Positions 54,301 through 62,900 of a DNA stretch of 64,000 nucleotides are shown in pieces (the first letter of the stretch is position 1; each line of letters begins with the position of its first letter). The DNA comes from CBDFLD01 sp965249005 (GTDB lineage Bacteria; Acidobacteriota; UBA6911). Below the pieces are notes generated by a model. That model did no database searches. It saw only the letters and a program-made list of their open reading frames with translations, and had not been told where the DNA came from. The position numbers and the translations under genes were made by a program. The stretch lies in assembly GCA_965249005.1 (NCBI GenBank), contig CBDFLD010000021.1:682001-746000 (forward strand). Reading direction: 5' to 3'.

Positions 54301-54312
54301 AGCTGGGTCCAT
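51304..54312 (-). CDS. Tex-family S1 RNA-binding protein with a large insertion
   Basis: This 1002-residue protein has the Tex order: helical N-terminal domain (ISRIAADLRVAEASVSAAIELL), YqgF/RNase H-like domain (VVIGLDPGKGRQCPLAVVDENG), HhH segment (YKEAVGFLRVRNSENPLDQT), and S1 domain (LQVGMKLEGVISNVTNFGAFVDVGVHQDGLVHLSQMS). Within the YqgF domain, about residues 352-520, lies an insertion rich in Ser, Pro, Thr, Glu and Ala. After the S1 domain comes a basic C-terminal extension of about 110 residues ending MQEKIAFLQSKF. Tex proteins bind nucleic acids and influence transcription. ATG 54312 is used; an in-frame TTG at 54348 is the alternative. Confidence 0.85.
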   Translation of the reverse strand: MDPAMISRIAADLRVAEASVSAAIELLDAQTSIQFAARYCRSKTGGLDEGQLRRVRDAMRYCHDLDERKQSLLGSIEKRGKLTDTLRQQIKNCSFSFELEDLYLPFKTDSSSPAAEARSKGLEPLAEYLWNQEPDAWSLEEHADVYIDVEKGIGDREEALQGACQIMAEWVSHKCAFRQMLRDRMSNEGFLVSKAMASRAGRSTKYAMYHDRREPVKSVPSHRVLAILRGTKERILASHIEIEDSKAIEWLLSNVISDAESIFAPWLELSLRDAYTRLLRPAIQKEVLSHLKESADQEAIQVFQENLANLLLSPPLGPMVVIGLDPGKGRQCPLAVVDENGKPIDSALMIQKPPREPAVDPVNSAVGPEAAPAETQPPSTVETAHRSDSTDDAAAADTNVTSPTEASPSAQQPNPETKDPVEGEVLAATAAVQTGSTLPNIPVPGSLPPEGPVLSCEPSSIEAAPKPDLDSKPPADTESSSPGQGSEIAHEASDAATPEVTTSEAKNKNELSKETRAVEPSAEELATKSYERSRALLKEMIAKHGASAIAIGNGPEARKIGSLVRRILEEEKLVNVIVAGVSDAGLSVYSSSRAAKAELPDFDIGTRNAVSIARRLQDPLLELTKIDPKLIGVGQYQHDVDQKHLRRRLLDTVRFCVNQIGVDANTAGALTLRYVAAFNEATARKLVSHREEHGPFPNRKALQDIPGLSERSYKEAVGFLRVRNSENPLDQTSVHPDYYPLVEQMAKSAGVSVAELLGNESLIANLTPDEDESQGTAQVEELRAELLRSGRDPRRKFAVPKFRFDVQEISDLQVGMKLEGVISNVTNFGAFVDVGVHQDGLVHLSQMSNRFIRDPRLAVRVGDVVQVQVLSVDLKSRRIGLSMKALLPPATRRSKRPLGGKRPEEGTEAPVKRLTKQASNKRAATGKTSPEPRQHRRARRPRSHRAASEAGTSNGRADSPTKPDAPELSMQEKIAFLQSKFSRVASTSQTEAKTSKSNRVSK

Positions 54313-54473
54313 GGGCGATATTGTTACTGAGGGGTAGGAGAGAATCAAGGTCTTATCCGGCGGGGAATACGCTTCAATCGCGGACTTCCGCTACTCGGAC
54401 TAGGGGCTTGCTGTTGGCGGGAGGGCCGATCGTTGGAACAGAAAGCAACGGGTCCCCGAAACGGAGGCGGCGC

Positions 54474-55301
54474 CTACGGAACCGGTAAACCCCCGATGCC
54501 AGGAATTGAAAAAGGTCCGGACCTGCGGTTTTGGGGCTCTGGGCGCCGCTGACGAGATCTATTTGGCATGCGCCCCGGGTTGCCACCGATGGGTAGCTCT
54601 CCGTTGGCGAACCGCAGTGGCTGCCTGAGCAGCAGGTCAAACTGTGTTCCGGGTTCCAGAATCAGCTCTCTGCCTCGGGTAAACAGGGTTGTCAACAACC
54701 CAACGCCGGCGCCGGCGCCGGCTCCGATTCCAGCCCCAGTTCCTCCTCCAGCGATGGCACCAATGATGGCCCCACTGGCAGCAGTACCCGTTACCTGCCC
54801 GACGTCTTGTCCGACGGAGCCGTCCATCTCGACGGTTTCGGTCTGTCGGTCCAACTTCTCCAGACCCGGACCGTGAATTCCTTTCAGAGCTACGACCAGG
54901 TTGCGTTCCACCCCGTTGGTAAGCAGAACACTGTCGAAGCGAATGGATAGCTGCCCGCGACCCTTGATTCGTCCGGGGCGCTTGACGTGGGTGACAGTCC
55001 CCTTGACGATGGATCCGGCAGGAATCACGAGGCGCTGGCGGACCCAGATAGGGTAAGCGGTGTCCGCATAAAAAACATCTCCAGCAAGAGAACTTCGGGT
55101 GTTGAGAAAGGTGCCCATGACGATGGGAATAACCGTCCCCTCTGGCACTTCGATCCCGGAGGCGGCACGGCCCTGGTCATCGGCTTGTCCCCCGTGCTGG
55201 CCTGATCCTGTGCTGGCCGAGGTCAGCACAGGACTACCGCACAAGGCAAAACCGAGGCTGATCGTTAGAATCCGTGAAAAGTGGCCCTTAATCGTGTTCA
55301 T
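54474..55301 (-). CDS. Exported protein with glycine-zipper-like segment
   Basis: This 275-residue protein has a signal peptide (GHFSRILTISLGFALCGSPVL). A beta-rich domain (EVPEGTVIPIVMGTFLNTRSSLAGDVFYADT, RLVIPAGSIVKGTVTHVKRPG) follows, then a Gly/Ala-rich stretch with a glycine zipper (GTAASGAIIGAIAGGGTGAGIGAG) near residue 190-215. A basic C-terminus ends the protein. The beta-rich domain resembles the TrbI/VirB10-like 'P-x-G-T' pattern of envelope-spanning factors. The frame starts upstream at 55403, but ATG 55301 is followed by the signal sequence. The function is unknown. Confidence 0.7.
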   Translation of the reverse strand: MNTIKGHFSRILTISLGFALCGSPVLTSASTGSGQHGGQADDQGRAASGIEVPEGTVIPIVMGTFLNTRSSLAGDVFYADTAYPIWVRQRLVIPAGSIVKGTVTHVKRPGRIKGRGQLSIRFDSVLLTNGVERNLVVALKGIHGPGLEKLDRQTETVEMDGSVGQDVGQVTGTAASGAIIGAIAGGGTGAGIGAGAGAGVGLLTTLFTRGRELILEPGTQFDLLLRQPLRFANGELPIGGNPGRMPNRSRQRRPEPQNRRSGPFSIPGIGGLPVP

Positions 55302-55337
55302 GATCCTCAAGCTCCTGCAACATGTTCGAGAGTCTCT

Positions 55338-55395
55338 CATGGTCGCCATGCCGCACGTTACCATGTTGCGTGTTGCGCGTTGCATGGCGACCATG
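55338..55395. repeat. 13-base inverted repeat between two genes
   Basis: Arms CATGGTCGCCATG (55338-55350) and CATGGCGACCATG (55383-55395) are exact complements around 32 bases, in the gap between the oxidoreductase stop and the next gene start. It could be a terminator of the oxidoreductase/ligase operon or a regulator site for the glycine-zipper gene. Each arm is itself partly palindromic. Confidence 0.55.
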
Positions 55396-55434
55396 GTCCC
55401 CATCTCTATAGATGCAGGACCACCTCCAGGAGGT

Positions 55435-56601
55435 TCATCGCGATACGCGAACCCACTTCCCCCGTTTGGCAGATTTCTCGATCGCGTCCAGGACGGCCTG
55501 AACCTTCACGCCCTCCCTGAAGTCCGGGTCGATCGGCTTGTTCGTTTCCAAGGAGCGGAAGAAATCGTAGAAGGCGTTCGTGAAGGTGTGCTCATAACCG
55601 ATGATATGACCCGGCGGCCACCAGGCGCTCATGTACGGATGATTTCCCTCGGTCACGATGATCTTTCGGAACCCCTGCTGGTCGACAGGATCGGCCTTGC
55701 TGAAGTAATGCAGCTCGTTCAATGATTCCAGGTTAAACGACAACGCCCCGCGGCTTCCGTAGATCTCAAACTGATTGCCGTTCTTGCGGCCGGTCGCGAA
55801 TCGCGTTGCTTCAAACGACCCCATCGCTCCATTTTTGAAGCGGGCCAAAAACAAGGCCGCGTCGTCAACGGTGACCGTCTTCATCGCGCGTGACCCCTTT
55901 TTCTTCTTGGCAAAAAAGGCGCTGCCGGCTTCCAGCGCGGGGCGCTTCTTGATGAAAGTCTTCAAATCCCCGATGACCTCCTTGATGTCGCCCAGCAGGT
56001 ACAGCGCCAAGTCGATGCTGTGGGCTCCGATGTCCCCCAGCGCCCCGCTTCCGGCGATCTTCTTGTCGAGACGCCAAACCAGAGGAAACTCGGGGTCGAC
56101 GATCCAATCCTGCAGGTAGGCCGCCCTGAAGTGGTATATGTCGCCAAGTTTGCCATCTTGGATGAGCTTTTTGGCAAACGTGATGGCCGGGACTCGGCGG
56201 TAGTTGAACATGATCATGTGCTTGACGCCGGCCCGCGTCGCGGCCCGCTGCATTTGCTGGGCCTCACTGAGGCTGTTGGCCAGAGGCTTCTCGCAAATGA
56301 TGTGCTTTCCGGCTCGCGCCGCCGCAATCGCCATGGTTCGATGCAAGTTGCCGGGGGTGGAGATATCGACAACGTCGATATCCTTTCGCTGGATCAGTCT
56401 TTTCCAGTCGGTTTCGACCGACTCCCAACCGTAAGCCTCTGCAGCCTGCCGCACTCCCTGCGGATCGCGGCCGCAGATCGCTTTCATGACCACTCGGTTC
56501 TTGAGGGGAAAGAACATGCCCACCGACTTGTAAGCATTCGAGTGAGCCTTGCCCATGAATTTGTAACCGATGAGTCCAACATTCACTTCAGACATGGTCA
56601 C
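55435..56601 (-). CDS. Gfo/Idh/MocA-family oxidoreductase
   Basis: This 388-residue protein has the N-terminal Rossmann domain (VNVGLIGYKFMGKAHSNAYKS, EKPLANSLSEAQQMQRAA) with the EKP motif that contacts cofactor and substrate. The C-terminal alpha/beta domain has WRLDKKIAGSGALGDIGAHSIDLALYLLGD, including the conserved GDIGAHSID. The family oxidises or reduces sugars and inositols with NAD(P). The substrate is unknown. It follows the AMP-ligase gene after 15 bases, so the two share a transcript. Confidence 0.9.
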   Translation of the reverse strand: MTMSEVNVGLIGYKFMGKAHSNAYKSVGMFFPLKNRVVMKAICGRDPQGVRQAAEAYGWESVETDWKRLIQRKDIDVVDISTPGNLHRTMAIAAARAGKHIICEKPLANSLSEAQQMQRAATRAGVKHMIMFNYRRVPAITFAKKLIQDGKLGDIYHFRAAYLQDWIVDPEFPLVWRLDKKIAGSGALGDIGAHSIDLALYLLGDIKEVIGDLKTFIKKRPALEAGSAFFAKKKKGSRAMKTVTVDDAALFLARFKNGAMGSFEATRFATGRKNGNQFEIYGSRGALSFNLESLNELHYFSKADPVDQQGFRKIIVTEGNHPYMSAWWPPGHIIGYEHTFTNAFYDFFRSLETNKPIDPDFREGVKVQAVLDAIEKSAKRGKWVRVSR

Positions 56602-56616
56602 CCTACCTTGCGTAAA

Positions 56617-58188
56617 TTAACGTGGAAGCACTTCAGCAGCCGAATGCCGCAGTACGAACCGCTGGATCTTTCCGGTTGCAGTCTTGGGAAGCTCGTCGAC
56701 AAATTCGATCCAACGGGGATACTTGAAAGGTGCGATCTTGTCTTTTACAAACGATTTCAATTGCTCAGCCAAGGCGGGTGATGCCAGCTGACCCGGCTTG
56801 ATAACGACAAACGCCATCGGCTTTACAAGTCCGTCCTGGTCTTCGCGTCCAACCACTCCGGACTCTAACACGGATGTATGCTGAATCAAGGTGTTTTCGA
56901 CCTCGATCGGCGAGACCCAGATCCCACCCACTTTGAGCATGTCGTCCGACCGGCCACAGTACCAGTAGAAGCCATCCTCGTCTTGATAGTATTTGTCTCC
57001 TGTGAGAATCCATTCCCCTTCAATTGTCTTTTTGGTCTTATTGTGCTGATTCCAGTAGTAGGCGCAGGTGCTTTCTCCTTTGACCCATAGATTGCCTACT
57101 TCGCCGGTAGGAACGGGTGTTCTGGAGTCGTTCAGGATGCGGGCTTCGTATCCCGGAACCACGGTGCCGGTGCTTCCGGATCTCACTGACCCAGGTCGGT
57201 TGGAAATGAAAATGTGCAGAACCTCCGTGCTTCCAATGCCGTCGATGATTTCAGTGCCGAACCTTGCTTTCCACTGGTGATAGAGCTCCGCGGGAAGCGT
57301 TTCGCCGGCCGAGATGCACGCTCGCAGCGAAGAAAGATCGTAGCGTGTCTCTGCCTTCGGGAGAGCCAGCATAGAGCTGTACAGAGTCGGGACGCCGAAG
57401 AAGAGCGTGGGCCTTTCCCGCTCCAGGATCTCAAAAACAGACTCGGGAGACGGTCGGCCCGGAAAGAGAACAGAAGAGGCGCCGACCCTAAAAGGGAAAT
57501 AGAGGCTGTTTCCCAGACCATAGGCGAAGAACAACTTGGCCGCCGAGAATATTACGTCATCCGGTTTCAAATCCAGAATTCCGCGCGCGTAGAGATCGGC
57601 GCAGTACACCATATCGTGCTGCAGGTGGACGGCGCCCTTGGGGACGCCGGTGCTCCCGGAGCTGTACAGCCAAAAGGCGGCGTCATCTCGTGAGGTTCGC
57701 GCGGCCTCGAGCTCAGTCAGGGAGTCAGCGATCCAACGGGAATACTCGGTACATCCCGCCAGGGAACTGCCCGCAACAACCACATGCTTCAGGTATGGGA
57801 GCTCGGCACGATGCGCGCTGAAGATTTTCCACAGATCCGGATGTGCTATCAGCACCCGGGCACGGCTGTCGTTGCAGAAATACAAGTAGTCTTGATGCTT
57901 CATCATCGTGCTGACCGGTACTGGAACTGCCCCGATCTTGATCGCTCCCATGAACGATGCCACGAACTCCGGAGAATCGTGAAGCAGCAGCAGCACTCGG
58001 GTTTCGATTTCCACGCCCAGCGCTCGCAAGGCATTTCCGGTTTGGTTGATCTGGTCGCGCATCTCACGATAGCTGTAACTACGGTTTTTGTATCTCAGAG
58101 CGATTCGATCACCATTTCCGTCCCTGAGGTGACGATCGATGAACTCGTCTGCCGCGTTGAAGTTTTGCGGGATCTCGATCTGTATCAT
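56617..58188 (-). CDS. AMP-forming acyl/benzoate-CoA ligase
   Basis: This 523-residue protein is an ANL-superfamily acyl-CoA ligase of the benzoate-CoA ligase type. It shows the P-loop-like A3 motif WLYSSGSTGVPKGAVHL, IDGIGSTEVLHIFISN (A5), WILTGDKYYQDEDGFYWYCGRSDDMLKVGGIWVSP (A7-A8) and the lysine motif PKTATGKIQRFVLR at the end. It activates an aromatic or short-chain acid as acyl-AMP, then as CoA ester. Next to an oxidoreductase it suggests a small aromatic or sugar-acid catabolic pair. ATG 58188 is followed by the natural N-terminus. Confidence 0.88.
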   Translation of the reverse strand: MIQIEIPQNFNAADEFIDRHLRDGNGDRIALRYKNRSYSYREMRDQINQTGNALRALGVEIETRVLLLLHDSPEFVASFMGAIKIGAVPVPVSTMMKHQDYLYFCNDSRARVLIAHPDLWKIFSAHRAELPYLKHVVVAGSSLAGCTEYSRWIADSLTELEAARTSRDDAAFWLYSSGSTGVPKGAVHLQHDMVYCADLYARGILDLKPDDVIFSAAKLFFAYGLGNSLYFPFRVGASSVLFPGRPSPESVFEILERERPTLFFGVPTLYSSMLALPKAETRYDLSSLRACISAGETLPAELYHQWKARFGTEIIDGIGSTEVLHIFISNRPGSVRSGSTGTVVPGYEARILNDSRTPVPTGEVGNLWVKGESTCAYYWNQHNKTKKTIEGEWILTGDKYYQDEDGFYWYCGRSDDMLKVGGIWVSPIEVENTLIQHTSVLESGVVGREDQDGLVKPMAFVVIKPGQLASPALAEQLKSFVKDKIAPFKYPRWIEFVDELPKTATGKIQRFVLRHSAAEVLPR

Positions 58189-58287
58189 GGTTGCCCTCGA
58201 AGTGCGGCTATGGGTTATATCGTTGAGGAGATTTGAGATTTGATTTCACTAGTCAAGCGCGCGGGTTGCCCCAAGATCGGCATCGCT

Positions 58288-61065
58288 TTATCCTCGTTTC
58301 GAGAGCCAACGAAGTGAAAAGTAAAGGAAAACGATCCCCGCAAGCAACAGCAGCGAAAACGTCGTGTAGGAAATCAGGGAATGCCGCTCCGGAAAGCGCA
58401 GTGATGACTTCCCGTCACCGATCAGAACGTAAGGTGCCCAGAAGTATGGATGACGATAGTTCGGGTGTTCCCTCATTCTCACTTTCGCCCGGCGAAGCGC
58501 CTCTGCTTTCGTGTGCCCCTCTTGCAGGAATTCGTAAAAGCCTGACATGAAGTAGGCCGTCGCTTCGTCGTTGACGTTCCATAGACTGGCGACAATCGAT
58601 CTCGCGCCGGCGAACAAGAAGGCTCGAGTCAAGCCCACCATTCCCTCCCCGGTGATCAACGCGCCAAGGGCGCTTTGACAAGCCGAGAGGGTTACCAGTT
58701 CGGCCTCGAGAGCCAGTCGAAAAATTTCCCGAGCCTGGAGGATTCCGTCTTCCGTTCCCTCATTCTCGAGCCCCAGGACCAAGCCGGATCGCGAGGGGAG
58801 CTTGGCGTCGATCCAACCGTGCGTGGCCAGATGGATCACATTGTAGCTTGAGAGGTCTTGCTTCTTGAAAAGGCTTTCGGTTGCCAGTTCTCCGGTAAGC
58901 ACGGTCGATTGGTCGCTTCCGAAAAACCTCCGAATGGCAAAGACCTCGCTCCGGGTGTGGGGGAGCGCGCCCAGGTTCCGGAGTCCGGATAAGGAAACAG
59001 ATCGCTCGAGCGCGTTTTCTTGCGCGGGCGCCGAATAGATTGGATCACCGACAGCCAAGAGACTTGCCACCATGCTCCGGCGGCCGCCGCCCAGGTAGGT
59101 GAGTGTGGAGGCTGATGGAAGATAGGTGGTGCGGGTAGATGCCGCCAGAGGTTCGTTCCCCTCGCCTAAAGGCAATACCTCGAACGGAAAATAGAAGAGA
59201 ATCTCCGATGGGACGATGATCAGAGAACGCGGTAATCCTTGCTGGATGGTCTCCTCGCCGAGTAACAGCTTAGACAAGGACGGCAGTAGATCCGCCGTTT
59301 GGCTCGGGGTCACGAGCTGGCTGTACGCTTTTCGAACCGTGGATTCCAGGTTTGCTCGGCCTGGAAGCTCCCGGTGCTCGAACGCATCTTGCTTTATGAT
59401 CCACAAGTGAGTCCGGGTGTCTCCTACGAGATACTCGAACACCGCTTCGTCTTCGGCTAGCTCGGCTTGAATCACGCGTAAACCCGTTGGTTGCGGATAA
59501 CGAAGAGCGTAGAACTCGGGGTACTGCGAGGGCAGTTGAAGGTAAAAGGCCTCGAGTTTGTGTTCGCTCTCTTTTAGCCGGTGCTCGAGCTCGGAGGAGC
59601 CTTCGGCTCGGCGGATCGATGCCTGAAGGGAAGATATCTGCGAAAGAAGGGAGCGTTCCCTTGCGAGCACGTCCTCGGGCAGCGTCTCCTGGACCTCCGC
59701 CCGCACTTCTGCAAGCGAGTCGAGAAAGGAGCGCGCCCGGGCGCGCTCGGCCACAGCGAACGCGCCAGTGGGATCCCGCCGCGTGTAGACCAGGAAATCA
59801 GCGTATTGGCGATAAACCTGGACCTTGTCCTTGAAAAAGTCCGCCTTGAAGCTTCCCAGTCTCAGCGATTGTCTTGTGTCGTCAATCTGGTCCAGCGCCG
59901 CCACGAAGGCGCGATCAGCCTTGTCTGCCTGGTCATGCGCGGAATAAAGCTTTGCCAGCTCCCAATGACTTTGCCAGATGCGTTTCGTGTCCCCGGCGCT
60001 CGTGGCGGCCTCGAGGCCGGCATGGAGTTGGGTCTCAGCAGCCTCGACGTCACCCAGTCCCGCAAAGCATTGCCCCTTTCCCTTCAGGAGGGCAGCCGTG
60101 ACCTTTTGTCCCAGCCGTAGGGTCCGCCTGTAAACCTCGTCGTAAAGAAGTAGGGCCTCCCGACACTTCTGCTGATCACGAAGCGCATGAGCTTTGTTTT
60201 CGACGAAAACTAGCTGATTGCGGAGGTCGCCGGCCTCACCGAACAGCTCGATGGCGATGTCGAAATGTTGAATCGCTCGGTCGTGATCGGCGTCGACTTC
60301 ACCGTAGATGAGACCAAGCTCTCCGATGGCCCAACCTTCCAGACCTGAACTGTCCAGCTCCCTGGCGATGCGCCTCACTTTTTCGAAAGACGTGGTTGCT
60401 TGCCCGAACTGATTCAGTTCGAACTGGCAAATTCCCATTGTCCCAAGAATGATGATCAGCTGTGAGGGATGAGGTTGGAGCCCAGACGCCCGCTCCAGGG
60501 CGTCCAGAGCCTTGGCCCAGTTGTTGAGACGAACATGTGCCTGGCCAAGATTTGTCCAGGCCGCCAACAATGTGCTGCTCGAACCCGATTCTTCCGCCAG
60601 CCTCAGGGCCTTTTCATAATAGGGCAGAGATCCCAACGCATCGCCGCGGTCGAGGTGCCAGATTGCCCGCTGTTGCCAAAGGGAGGCACCCAGTGCCGCG
60701 TCTTGATCGCACTCAGGCCAAAGCCTCTCGGCCTCAAGGAGATGGGCATCGGCCTCAGCATACTTGGCCATCGCTGATTCCGTCGTTGCCAGCGCCAGGG
60801 TGATTCGGAACCTCGATTTGGAATCGGATTCGCGGACTTTCGACCCTGCTTGCAGATAGTGCTGCAATGCCTGCTTGTTCCTTCTCCGGATCGAAAAGAC
60901 GCGACCGATGGAGTACTGGGCCTTTACCCAGTCTTCATCCGATTGGAGTTCTTCGGCTAGTTGAATCCAATGCTGGGCCGCGGCCTGGGCGTCGTCGTAG
61001 CGATTCTGGGCCAGGCGGATCTGAAAGCGTGACCGGGCGAATCGGAGGCGATCTTCCTTCGTCAC
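58288..61065 (-). CDS. TPR-CHAT domain protein with C-terminal membrane anchor
   Basis: This 925-residue protein has many TPR repeats over about 1-430 (for example AAWTNLGQAHVRLNNWAKALDALERASG, LLKGKGQCFAGLGDVEAAETQLHAGLEAA), a coiled-coil linker (about 440-540) and a caspase-like CHAT domain. The CHAT catalytic His is in VIHLATHGW (about 747) and the Cys in VTLSACQSALG (about 795). The tail has a membrane segment (FSLLLLAGIVFLYFSLRWLSKRG). CHAT proteases with TPRs act in regulated protein cleavage and bacterial defence. The frame begins at GTG 61065 immediately after a stop, next to the IS1380 element, so a longer N-terminus may have been lost. Confidence 0.85.
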   Translation of the reverse strand: MTKEDRLRFARSRFQIRLAQNRYDDAQAAAQHWIQLAEELQSDEDWVKAQYSIGRVFSIRRRNKQALQHYLQAGSKVRESDSKSRFRITLALATTESAMAKYAEADAHLLEAERLWPECDQDAALGASLWQQRAIWHLDRGDALGSLPYYEKALRLAEESGSSSTLLAAWTNLGQAHVRLNNWAKALDALERASGLQPHPSQLIIILGTMGICQFELNQFGQATTSFEKVRRIARELDSSGLEGWAIGELGLIYGEVDADHDRAIQHFDIAIELFGEAGDLRNQLVFVENKAHALRDQQKCREALLLYDEVYRRTLRLGQKVTAALLKGKGQCFAGLGDVEAAETQLHAGLEAATSAGDTKRIWQSHWELAKLYSAHDQADKADRAFVAALDQIDDTRQSLRLGSFKADFFKDKVQVYRQYADFLVYTRRDPTGAFAVAERARARSFLDSLAEVRAEVQETLPEDVLARERSLLSQISSLQASIRRAEGSSELEHRLKESEHKLEAFYLQLPSQYPEFYALRYPQPTGLRVIQAELAEDEAVFEYLVGDTRTHLWIIKQDAFEHRELPGRANLESTVRKAYSQLVTPSQTADLLPSLSKLLLGEETIQQGLPRSLIIVPSEILFYFPFEVLPLGEGNEPLAASTRTTYLPSASTLTYLGGGRRSMVASLLAVGDPIYSAPAQENALERSVSLSGLRNLGALPHTRSEVFAIRRFFGSDQSTVLTGELATESLFKKQDLSSYNVIHLATHGWIDAKLPSRSGLVLGLENEGTEDGILQAREIFRLALEAELVTLSACQSALGALITGEGMVGLTRAFLFAGARSIVASLWNVNDEATAYFMSGFYEFLQEGHTKAEALRRAKVRMREHPNYRHPYFWAPYVLIGDGKSSLRFPERHSLISYTTFSLLLLAGIVFLYFSLRWLSKRG

Positions 61066-61186
61066 TAGCCCTTAGTCCAGCGTGATTTTTTGCATGAGGA
61101 GGAAGAAAAGCCCTGGAACGTGCGCCGTTACGGGATAAAATGCGTTTGATATACTTACAAGACATCCCGAAAGGAGCACATTCCAG

Positions 61187-62692
61187 GTGAATAAAAGAAA
61201 CCACAGAATCCTCCTCCGAGACAAGCAAAATCTTACACGCCGGTTGGAAAGAAATCAGTTTGAGGACCGGTCCGATCCTATGTTCAAGGACTCCAACACC
61301 TACTACGAGATCGCCGAGAGAACGCGCGCCATCGGATCTGGTGGTATCGGAGCCATTCACAAGCTCGTGTGTAAGCTTGGATTGGACAAAGATATCAACA
61401 GAAACATCGTTTTGCTCAAGTACCACTTTCCTTACTGGGAATCCGATCATGTACTGAACATCGCATACAACGTCTTGTCGGGTGGAACCTGTCTCGAAGA
61501 TATCGAGCGGTTGCGCCAGGATGAGACCTACATGAACGGACTGGGAGCCGAGAGGATTCCGGATCCCACGACGGCTGGAGATTTCCTCCGTCGTTTCGAT
61601 GAGGATTGGATCTTCGGACTTCAGGAAACCATCAATGAAACCCGAACCAAGGTGTGGAAGTTGCAGGATGCTTCCTTCCGGAAGGAGGCCATCATCGACG
61701 TGGACGGGACCGTCGCCGGAACCTTGGGGGAATGCAAGGAAGGAATGGACATTGCCTACAACGGGATCTGGGGTTACGCACCGTTGATCGTGACCTTGGC
61801 CAATACGAATGAGGTCCTCTATCTGATGAATCGGCCGGGCAACCGTCCCTCTTCCGACGGAGCGGCCGAGTGGATGGACCGGGCAATCGATCTGGTGTCG
61901 TCGGTGTTTACGAAGGTCTGGCTTCGGGGCGACACGGATTTCTCGCTGACGAGAAACTTCGATCGCTGGGACGAGCGGGTTGGTTTTGTCTTTGGTTATG
62001 ACGCCAAGCCGAACCTGGTCGGGATGGCCGATGCCCTGCCGGAGAGACAATGGAAACCGCTCGAGCGGCCTCCTCGTTATGAGGTCAAGAGCGAAGAACG
62101 GCGCCGTCCGGAAAACGTCAAAGAACAAGTAATCAAGGAGAGAGAATTCAAGAACATCCGCCTGCAGAGCGAGCAGGTCGCCGAGTTTGACTATCGTCCC
62201 GGACACTGTAAGAAAACCTATCGCATGGTTGTGGTTCGGAAGAACCTCACGATCGAAAAGGGGGAGCACCGGCTGTTTGATGAGGTCCGGTACTTCTTCT
62301 ACATCACCAACGATCGGGAGATGACGATGGGAGAAGTGGTCCTTTTTGCCAACGATCGCTGCAACCAGGAAAACGTCATCGGTCAGCTCAAGAGTGGAGT
62401 GAACGCCTTGAGGATGCCTTCGGACAGTCTGGTATCGAACTGGGCCTACATGGTCATCGCATCGCTGGCGTGGAATCTGAAGGCCTGGTATGGCCTGGTG
62501 ACGCAGGCGCCGACAGTACGTCGTGATATCTTGAGGATGGAGTTCAAACGCTTCCTGGTGAACTTTGTGCAAATACCCTGTCAGATTGTAAGAACCGGTC
62601 GTCGCCTCGTTTACAGGATATTGGCCTATAGCAAGCATCTCGAAACCTTTTTGGCGACGTTCGACTATATCAGGCAACTCAGGTTTACTTGA
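61187..62692 (+). CDS. IS1380-family transposase
   Basis: This 501-residue DDE transposase of the IS1380 type starts at GTG 61187 with AAAGGAG ten bases upstream. The catalytic residues lie in EAIIDVDGTVAGTLG (D), LRGDTDFSL (D), and NQENVIGQLKSGVNALRMPS (E). YNGIWGYAPLIVTLANTNEVLYL is typical of the family. The ORF is intact. Terminal inverted repeats and target duplication could not be resolved, so the element boundaries are not given. It separates the CHAT gene from broken kinase genes. Confidence 0.92.
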   Translation: MNKRNHRILLRDKQNLTRRLERNQFEDRSDPMFKDSNTYYEIAERTRAIGSGGIGAIHKLVCKLGLDKDINRNIVLLKYHFPYWESDHVLNIAYNVLSGGTCLEDIERLRQDETYMNGLGAERIPDPTTAGDFLRRFDEDWIFGLQETINETRTKVWKLQDASFRKEAIIDVDGTVAGTLGECKEGMDIAYNGIWGYAPLIVTLANTNEVLYLMNRPGNRPSSDGAAEWMDRAIDLVSSVFTKVWLRGDTDFSLTRNFDRWDERVGFVFGYDAKPNLVGMADALPERQWKPLERPPRYEVKSEERRRPENVKEQVIKEREFKNIRLQSEQVAEFDYRPGHCKKTYRMVVVRKNLTIEKGEHRLFDEVRYFFYITNDREMTMGEVVLFANDRCNQENVIGQLKSGVNALRMPSDSLVSNWAYMVIASLAWNLKAWYGLVTQAPTVRRDILRMEFKRFLVNFVQIPCQIVRTGRRLVYRILAYSKHLETFLATFDYIRQLRFT

Positions 62693-62763
62693 AGGCGCCT
62701 CGCCGGCGGGTGAGCCCGTACCCCCGGCGGAGCAAGAGTGGCGGGCGAAAGGAAGGGCATAAC

Positions 62764-62814
62764 AGAGACAAACAAGATCAAGTGATCCAGACAACCAATG
62801 GAAGGTTTGTCTCT
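62764..62814. repeat. 10-base inverted repeat downstream of the IS1380 transposase
   Basis: AGAGACAAAC (62764-62773) is exactly complementary to GTTTGTCTCT (62805-62814) across a 31-base loop. It may terminate transcription from the transposase gene or belong to the element end. Confidence 0.45.
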
Positions 62815-62900
62815 TGTGTTTCTCTTTGCTTTCCCTGTTACGCACAAGGAGCTGAAATCCACGAGATATTCGGAAAAGGCAAACGATTTTCCGAGCGAGC

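Noticed and set aside
60935..62845. Very long open frame (636 codons) antisense to the IS1380 transposase
   Set aside because: It has no recognisable domain, no ribosome site and simply mirrors the transposase codons; the opposite strand has a clear family match.
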